Shown here piece by piece: positions 28,819-35,199 of a stretch of 35,199 nt of DNA; position 1 is the stretch's first letter, and every line of letters begins with the position of its first letter. Both the position numbers and the translations under genes were made by a program. This DNA comes from Saccoglossus kowalevskii (taxonomy: Eukaryota; Hemichordata; Enteropneusta; Harrimaniidae): contig NW_003143832.1 of assembly GCF_000003605.2 (NCBI RefSeq), forward strand, positions 15,263-50,461. Reading direction: 5' to 3'. The notes beneath the pieces were generated by a model. The model searched no databases. It saw nothing but the letters and a program-made list of their open reading frames with translations, and had not been told where the DNA came from.

Positions 28819-29555
28819 TATATTATAATAAGTTAAAATCAAGTCTGAATGAAAATGTCTTATATTTTGTTTGCCTTACTTCTAAACCGTTCGACATAAA
28901 AGAACCACACCCAATGTTCACAACGCGAGTAATATGCATGGTACCCCGTACGACTACCACTGCCATTTCAAGTACTCTAAATCACGTTTTAACGTTCACT
29001 ATATGAAGCACTATAATAATGTAACTTTGTTATATTTGTTCACAGTTCTAAAGTTGTTGCATTCCAACTCACAAAGTCAGTGTTTGTTTACTTTTCATGT
29101 CATGTACTCAGACTTCTGGCGAGGATTGTGAATTATTAAACGAATCAACAAAAACATACTTCATCAAGCCATTTGCTCAACAATCACAGCAAGCCATTCC
29201 ATAAGCAGAGTTATATGAGAAAGAATAATTTTGCTCGATTTGAAAATTGATAAACTTCACGCTTATAGTGATAACAATAAAATATTTGCTCATTCAGATT
29301 TGACAACCCTTAACCCTCGATAAATTCGCCGTCTTTAATGTCACGTTGGCGAGCGTTCGAATTTTGTAAACCAATTCGCTTATTTTACACGCGTTATAAA
29401 ATACACAGCTTTGAAGGAAAAAGACAGAGACAAAAGAAAACAGCACAAAATGTGGTGTAAAGTGGTGTGACACTACTATATTTGAAAATCGTTCATATGT
29501 GCTCAAGTTTTCCAGTGGCTTCCATCTCTGATTGTAATATACTAGTAATTCTTTG
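28819..29555. other. Intergenic stretch, no gene
   Basis: AT-rich; a plus-strand 65-codon frame (28934-29131) and a minus-strand 70-codon frame (29294-29506) show nothing recognisable. Confidence 0.4.
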
Positions 29556-29559
29556 TTTA

Positions 29560-29693
29560 CACAATAAGACTACACCGTGAAGCTCTCTCCACAAAATGTA
29601 AACACAGTAGTAAAGAACTAGTAAATGCCCAAGTGTCCCATCTTCGTTCTTGCAAAATAAACACAAGGGCGAGTTTACATTTTTCCCATTCAA
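29560..29693 (-). mobile_element. LINE fragment, C-terminal zinc-knuckle region of reverse transcriptase ORF
   Basis: The minus-strand frame reads SPLCLFCKNEDGTLGHLL, then YILWRELHGVVL. The spacing C-x2-C, T-x-x-HL and W-x-EL fits the zinc-binding C-terminal segment of non-LTR retrotransposon ORF2 proteins (zf-RVT type). Only about 45 residues survive and the expected second Cys is not evident. Assignment by motif only. Confidence 0.45.
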
Positions 29694-29699
29694 ATTCGG

Positions 29700-30485
29700 A
29701 TGAAATCGTGGTAATTATGAGAAGTCTGAATATTACAATACTCAAAACGCTACAGTTGTCACGCAGAACGTGTTCGAATTTCTATAATATCATTACATAC
29801 AATATTGCAAGTGTATTTACTGGTTAAGGAATACATAACAACGCAAGCAGAATGACATGAAATATTATTTCTGTAATCGGTTTTTGTATAAACCAGACCC
29901 TTCTCTAGGGTATATGTATGACAATTGTTGTGTTTTTTTTCCATTTTTTGGCAAGGGCAGCGATAATACATTGAAGTTTGGGGAAAAAATCGATACGAGA
30001 GATGCCCACGATGTTCCAAAATTGCCAAGTATGAAAATTATTCATCATAAATCAAGTTATTTACTCTATTGACATTTTTTGCAGCAACAAAACTAAAATA
30101 AACAATGCAGTTAGCCACTGACCGTTTATATTTACCCGAAAATGAACATCTTTTAACGGTTCGTGTCATTTTCGGATGGAATATGGCGGTATACAGTTGT
30201 ACGATAATGGTAAACAAAAGAAAACACCAAAATACATGTACTCACTGACGATAGAGATTCCTGCAGGGTGCCGTTAACGTTTCATTAAGGGCAGATTATA
30301 ATAGATCAATTCTGTGTTGGGACTACACTGTGTGATAGTGGTTTTCATGTGAAGGTACCTGTCTGAGCGACGTATACCCGTATCACAGTACCACCGAAAA
30401 GAACCGTGCCCGTTTACATTGTTCTTTCATGTATTAGTTTCGGGGATTGACGACATTTCATCGAAACCCCAAATAATATTAAATA
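29700..30485. other. Intergenic stretch, no gene
   Basis: Overlapping frames on both strands at 29759-30072 show no motif. A second YY1-like motif on the plus strand (GGAATATGGCGG, about 30178-30189) sits in a CpG-moderate patch; no start or exon could be tied to it. Confidence 0.35.
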
Positions 30486-30766
30486 AGGCCAAAAAAAATG
30501 TTTTGTTGCCCTCAGCGACCGACCGAAAAATATGACATATATATATATACTTTTAATAGGCCCAAATATTAAAAACTCACCATTTTAAGCAGTAAAAAGT
30601 GTTTCCTCGAAAAATTAACGATCCCGGACCGTTGTTTGATCCCCAGGGTCCCCGGGGATAAGTGGCGAATTTCAACCACGGGTTGATCTGTATTTCTCTT
30701 AAAAAAATCCGACCGACCCAATTTTTCAATTTTCCGACTTGAGGGCAACATAATTTGTTTTGGCCT
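30486..30766. mobile_element. MITE family C (281 bp) with TIRs and AATA flanks
   Basis: Left end AGGCCAAAAAAAATGTTTTG and inverted right end AGGCCAAAACAAATTATGTT, both followed by TTGCCCTCA-like sequence and a CGACCGACC/CGGTCGGTC motif further in. AATA lies on both sides (30482-30485, 30767-30770), a candidate 4-bp duplication. No coding frame of substance. The superfamily is not recognised. Confidence 0.65.
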
Positions 30767-31400
30767 AATAGACTATCACTAAATGGGGTATCATTGCGTG
30801 CTCACAATTGCCTCTATGTAGAAGAATGTTTTTGTGTGTGTTTTTTTGAAATCTAAAGTCAGAAAATCACATCTTATTTTATTTAGAAGGTCGATGGCCA
30901 AATCTGACCCACTTCTAATCACGTCAGTGATCTAAAGCGTTGATCTCGTCCCATATCATAGTATACGAATTAATAACATTGTATATGTATTAATTTAATT
31001 AGTTAAAATTAAGAAATTAGGTGAAATGTTAGCTAAAATTAAAAGTTTGTCGCATGCTAGCAGAGACATCCTAAGGAAGTGGAATCGTATTGTTCAAGAT
31101 AATACAGTGTCTTTGTTGATAGCATACGTGGATAGACTCAAACAATTTATTTTTTTCAAAATGAAATTATTTTGTCCATTTTTAATTTATTTACAGAAAA
31201 ACGTTTGAAAATACGACTAGGCAGAACAAATTTTGGTTTTCGTAAATACATTGTATACCACACGCCATTAAAAATGAGCAATTTTAGCTTTCAACAAACC
31301 AGTAAACAATAAAGTGACAATAGCTGTAACTAACGATCTTTGTTTCCGATTGATAAATTTTATCTCTGTGCCATATGTGCGCCATTCATCATTTTTACCG
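30767..31400. other. Intergenic stretch, no gene
   Basis: AT-rich with repeated TTAATT near 30985-31010; nothing else recognised. Confidence 0.35.
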
Positions 31401-31850
31401 TCCTTATCACGTGACCTATTTCAACGAAATGACGACTATTCGTACTTTACGTGATATCCTACACTTTGCCCATGTAATCGTGTCTAAAACAATATTTCGG
31501 TAAGAAACGAGTAGTTTTAATTACAGCGGATTTCTTAATTTTAAATAATACAATACATTAATTCGTACGGATGCCGAAAAAAACACCCCGGTCGAATTAT
31601 TAGTGTAGCTAACCCGTAATATCAACATGACGAAACAAAATTTTAAGATATTGGTTTCAGACGTCTGGAAAACCGGTTTATTAAAGTGAGAGGGTCGTCA
31701 CCTGCGCATGCGCGGGAATTGAGTCCCAAGAGACGATAACAACACACGCTGAACGCAAAGGCTCACGATGGGCGCTTGTTTGTAAACAATGACACGCTAT
31801 CGCCACCTGACGCATGCGTAGGTGATGACTCCCCCGCTTTAATGATCACC
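31400..31850. promoter_or_regulatory. Promoter-like patch: E-box and two NRF1-type sites
   Basis: TCACGTGACC (about 31409-31418) is an E-box of the USF/TFE type. TGCGCATGCGC at 31703-31713 is a full NRF1 consensus. A second site, ACGCATGCGTA, lies at about 31810-31820. Both NRF1-type sites sit in a direct repeat (GTCACCTG/GCCACCTG..GCATGCG..GACTCCC/GAGTCCC), about 108 bp apart. CpG is enriched. Could be a distal enhancer or the promoter of a gene off the right edge. No transcript supports it. Confidence 0.35.
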
Positions 31851-32569
31851 TGGCAATTTCAAACTTCGTCCAATTTCTTGATTTGTCGCATATTTTACGG
31901 TGATTGCAGACTATTCATATTTTTGTTCGGTTTCAATGTTGATAGGGTTATGATGATAAGAACCACATGGATGAAAACATGTTGTGAATTTAAAAATAAA
32001 TTTCCTTGCCGGGTAACAGGGAAAATCCCTTCAATTCATTTAAATAAACCAGAAAACTATCGGGTAAATATAATCCATTTGGTCATCAGTAAAATGTATG
32101 TTGGTGTTATAGGCAAGAAACTTGTCACTCTGATATCCAGCAGGCTATTAACCGAATTAAGTGTAGTCGATATTACATTTATCCCAAATACAATAATTAT
32201 TCATTATATTTCATGTAGTTGTCATTTTGTTGTTGATAGACACGTGATTAAGTTATATTTGTGTTTCTTTCTTTTTTAAATTTCCCTACCATTCAATTCG
32301 TAAATGCATTGTTAATGTTTTACTTTTATACGCATGAACTTCGAACATCATTTAAGTCCGAAACACAATAACCAATATCGTATTCCCCGTCACATCCAGG
32401 GAATACGAACGTGCGTAACGGGTTTCCTAACAGCCAGCCACTTCTGATAGCCCGCAGTTCTAGTATTGGCAGTAACTATGAGTCTTAAGGCAACAATGTT
32501 GTGATTAAACTTTTTTTTTTTCATTATCGGATAATTATCGAACTTACACACCTGTTAGGTGATTGACAG
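31851..32569. other. Intergenic stretch, no gene recognised
   Basis: A 167-codon plus-strand frame (31776-32279) crosses this region. It has no motif, an AT-driven composition and no neighbours in phase, so I do not call it a gene. Confidence 0.4.
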
Positions 32570-32780
32570 CACAAGTAGCCAATCAGCGATATCTGCTGGT
32601 TATTTCCATGGTAACAAGGGACAAGTCATTCCGATGTTAATACTGGCTGTAATTCATCGCTGTGAACTAGCAGCTGTCCCGAAAGTGTCAGTGTTGTTGT
32701 TGAGAGGGTATAGTTATTTTACACAGTGAAGTCGTAAAGCAGCTGCGGTGACTGAGTTGTCAGCCTGAGTGTCCACAGAT
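32570..32780 (+). promoter_or_regulatory. Promoter-like patch: CCAAT box and RFX-like half site
   Basis: AGCCAATCAGCG (about 32577-32588) is a strong NF-Y site, and TTTCCATGGTAACAAGG about 17 nt later resembles an RFX X-box. An ATG (ATGGTGAAAATTAGTG, near 32779) is soon followed by a stop, so no coding exon can be assigned. Confidence 0.3.
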
Positions 32781-33299
32781 GGTGAAAATTAGTGATTGTT
32801 TTTGAAATTTTATTGATCTTACCTACTACTTTAAATTACATTAAAGCAGTCAGTGTATAATTACGTAACACCGCGGGACATCGGTCTTATATCGATCTAA
32901 AAATTCGATGAATATCAGACAATTATCGCAGTCTAGGAAAACTAAAGTTGGATCCCAATTCGCCTCTATCTGATAGAAAGAAAGAAGAAATCCCAAATCC
33001 CAAATCATACTCCACTCTGTCGATCTAAAAATTTGATAATCATTTCATAATGTATAGTGCAATATCCCGACTAACTCAAAATCACGGGTCAATGTTAAAA
33101 AGGCCACTGAACCGTCTGCACTTTCACTTTGTAAATTAAATAAGTGATGCGGATAAAGAACAGTCAACATTGGCGTTGAATGTTTGTACGATTTTATTCA
33201 ACAGTTACATATACCAGCGATTTAACCCGGGTAGAACACATCGCCTATCATCTGATTTCAGTTTCAAGATATACTAGTATATTGTTCATTAAAGTGACA

Positions 33300-33665
33300 A
33301 GGAACAATTATATGTGGAATGACCAGGCTAAGGACAATTATCAAACAAACCTTGAAAAGTTAAATAATAATGAAATTAAGAATTTTATGAGCAAACCTTA
33401 TAGCATTTATGAGTCAGAAACTGCAGTCACAGATTTTGAAAATTTAATTACAAATATTGCAGACAAATGTCTAAAGAAAATTACTCCTAAACTTAAAAAA
33501 AATAAACGCAAAAGTAAACAAAAAAACTGGTTTGACCAGGATTGTTGGTCCCTTCGTAAGGAGTTAAGGAGCCTATCACGTTTATTACAAAAGTATCCTC
33601 AAGATCCATATATCCGAGGGAAATTCTTTCAAACCCGTAAACAGTATAAATCAAAGAAAGCTTAG
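33300..33665 (+). mobile_element. LINE (CR1/L2-like) ORF2 fragment, endonuclease-RT linker
   Basis: The frame from about YMWNDQAKDNYQTNLEKLN through KQKNWFDQDCWSLRKELRSL and YIRGKFFQTRKQYKSKKA has the W(F/Y)D-x-D-C-x2-LR-x2-LR and IRG-x(F/Y)F-x-x-(R/K)-x-x-YK pattern found between endonuclease and reverse transcriptase in many metazoan LINEs. It stops at 33663-33665. Endonuclease and RT domains are absent, so it is a fragment truncated on both sides. Upstream codons in the same frame (from 33180) do not look related. Confidence 0.75.
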
Positions 33666-33719
33666 AAAGAACTCCCATGTGCTGAGAGTATTGGAGACAC
33701 ATTAAATATAATTCGAAAT

Positions 33720-33965
33720 TACTTAGCTGAAAACTAATTATGCAAATCAGAAAATTAATATGAACAGATTTGAGTGTAAAACTAATGAGGTCTGCGCAAT
33801 GTAACAGAAAATCTATGTTTCCAAGTTTAATTGAAATGTGATTAGAACCAAAAAATTATGAATTATTATGCTTATTAGGGAATTAATATGAACAGATTTT
33901 TACCCCAAACTAATTAGGTTTGTACATTGTCCTAGAGCATCTTTGTACTAAGTTTCATTGAAATG

Positions 33966-34032
<67 letters not shown>

Positions 34033-34540
34033 TACTAGTACTTTAGATATCAGTGTGAAAGCTTAAAATTGGTTAATTATGCAAATTAGGTAATTAATAT
34101 GTACAGGTTTTAACCCACAATTATCCAGGTCTGTCTATTGTCCTACAGCATCCATGTACATTCATTGATATGTGATGTTTAGTACCCGAGATATCAGTGT
34201 GAAAGTTGGTTAATTATGCAAATTAGGTGATTAATATGCACAAATATTTACCAGAAACTCATTGGGTCTGCATAATTCTAGATTCATTGAAATGTGATGA
34301 TTAGTACTTTAGATATCAGTAGAAAAGCTGAAAATTAATTATGCAAATTATTTATTAATATGCACAATTATTTGCCCTAAAACTAATCAGGTCTTTGCAT
34401 GGTCCTAAAGGATCTATGTACCAAGTTTCATTGAAATGCGATGATTAGTACTTGAGATACCCGTGGAAAAGCTGAAAATTAACTAATTATGCAAATTAGG
34501 TGATTAATATGCACAAATATTTATCAGAAACAAGTCATTG
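33720..34540 (+). repeat. 125-148-bp tandem repeat, six units, with octamer ATGCAAAT
   Basis: TTATGCAAATTAGG-type cores begin at 33742, 33870 (worn), 34081, 34218, 34343 and 34491. Each is followed by attaatatg(c/a)ac(a/)a..aggtctg..cattgaaatg(tg)atgattagtact..agatatcagt. Five cores contain a perfect ATGCAAAT. The 211-bp spacing between units two and three is accounted for by an (AT)n expansion. It follows the LINE fragment directly. Confidence 0.88.
33968..34029 (+). repeat. (AT)31 microsatellite
   Basis: Uninterrupted AT dinucleotide run inside the second unit of the octamer-bearing tandem repeat. Length is likely to vary between alleles. Confidence 0.99.
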
Positions 34541-34559
34541 TCAATGACACGTCCCCGTT

Positions 34560-35199
34560 CCGTTCATATTTGAGTGACATATACATTCAAAGCAGATCAT
34601 GACCGAAATGCACCTGCATATGTACAACACATTGTGCTAAATCTGAACAAAATCCATCCATGCATGACTGAGATCCGGTTCTGGAATTGTGAAAATACGT
34701 GATTTTGATGCATTTTCGGCCTTAAAATGGCCATCATTCCGCTATTGTTAAGCAGATCATGAAACAAATGCACATATCTATTTGTGACATGATGTACCAT
34801 GTGTGTGTGAAGTTTGAACTTGATCAATCCAGACATGTCTTGGATACGGATCCAGAACTGAATTCTTTAACAAAATGGCCGCCAGTCGGCCATTTCGAAC
34901 TTGATCCGAAAAAAAAAAAAAGACGTGCATCAAGGTCCTATTATGTTTAATGTATGTACCAAATTTGAACAAAATCCATCCATGCATAACTGAGATATGG
35001 GTCCGGAATGGTGAAAATGTGCGATTTCAATGCATTTTCGGCCTTAAAGCGGCCCCCATTTGGCTATCGTTAATGAGATCATGAAACAAATGCACATACA
35101 TATTTGTGACATGATGTACCTTGTGTGTGTGAAGTTTGAACTTGATCAATCCAGACATGTCTCGGATACGGATCCAGAACTGATTCTTAAAACAAAATG
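34560..35199 (+). repeat. 322-bp tandem repeat, about two units, running off the right edge
   Basis: aatccatcca at 34651 and 34973, and gaaacaaatg at 34761 and 35083, give a 322-bp period. aaaatggccgccagtcggcc at 34872 is the palindromic centre. Same family as 21130-21810. Short frames on both strands (34597-34987) are repeat artefacts. Confidence 0.9.

Noticed and set aside
31776-32279. 167-codon plus-strand open frame, longest uninterrupted frame outside the gap
   Set aside because: No domain or motif, composition follows base content, no splice-linked neighbours. Promoter-like sites nearby do not make it a gene.
1-35199. tRNA, rRNA or snRNA genes
   Set aside because: No convincing cloverleaf, box pair or rRNA core was found on reading either strand, though a covariance search was not possible.

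Overview
The window is eukaryotic nuclear DNA: AT-rich, intron-rich, repeat-dense, with one 441-bp assembly gap. The repeat types point to a marine invertebrate. They include non-autonomous Helitron/Helentron-like elements built like the 'pearl' elements of bivalves, short TA-flanked inverted-repeat elements, and CR1/L2-like LINE scraps. A lophotrochozoan, perhaps a bivalve mollusc, is the best guess, but the sequence alone does not settle the phylum.

One gene can be established. It is the 5' part of the single-copy KMT2C/KMT2D (MLL3/MLL4) orthologue, an enhancer H3K4 methyltransferase, on the minus strand. It starts near 25.59 kb and runs off the left edge. I assembled 13 coding exons (2043 nt, 681 codons) with consensus splice sites and consistent phase across every junction. 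In order they encode a short basic N-terminus, an AT-hook, an acidic linker, an extended PHD finger (split over four exons), three further PHD fingers and an acidic tail. The second PHD cluster, FYRN/FYRC and SET domain must lie left of position 1. A CpG-richer stretch at about 25.1-27.1 kb, with a YY1-type site in sense orientation, is the probable promoter and 5' UTR.

Layout from left to right. 0-16.3 kb holds exons 13 to 2 and their introns, packed with repeats: three pearl-like elements, a 2.17-kb TIR element, small MITEs and several minisatellites. Several repeats abut splice sites. 16.3-25.6 kb is the first intron, about 9.2 kb, with minisatellites, a duplicated 230-bp repeat, a 320-bp repeat family, another MITE and the gap. 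25.6-27.1 kb is the promoter region. 27.1-35.2 kb is intergenic or belongs to an unseen neighbour, and holds degraded MITEs, two LINE scraps, an octamer-bearing tandem array and two promoter-like patches.

The most informative structure is reciprocal nesting of two element families in introns 12 and 10. A long TIR element contains a pearl-like element. A short TIR element of the same end type sits inside another pearl-like element, whose internal duplication preserves the exact empty insertion site.
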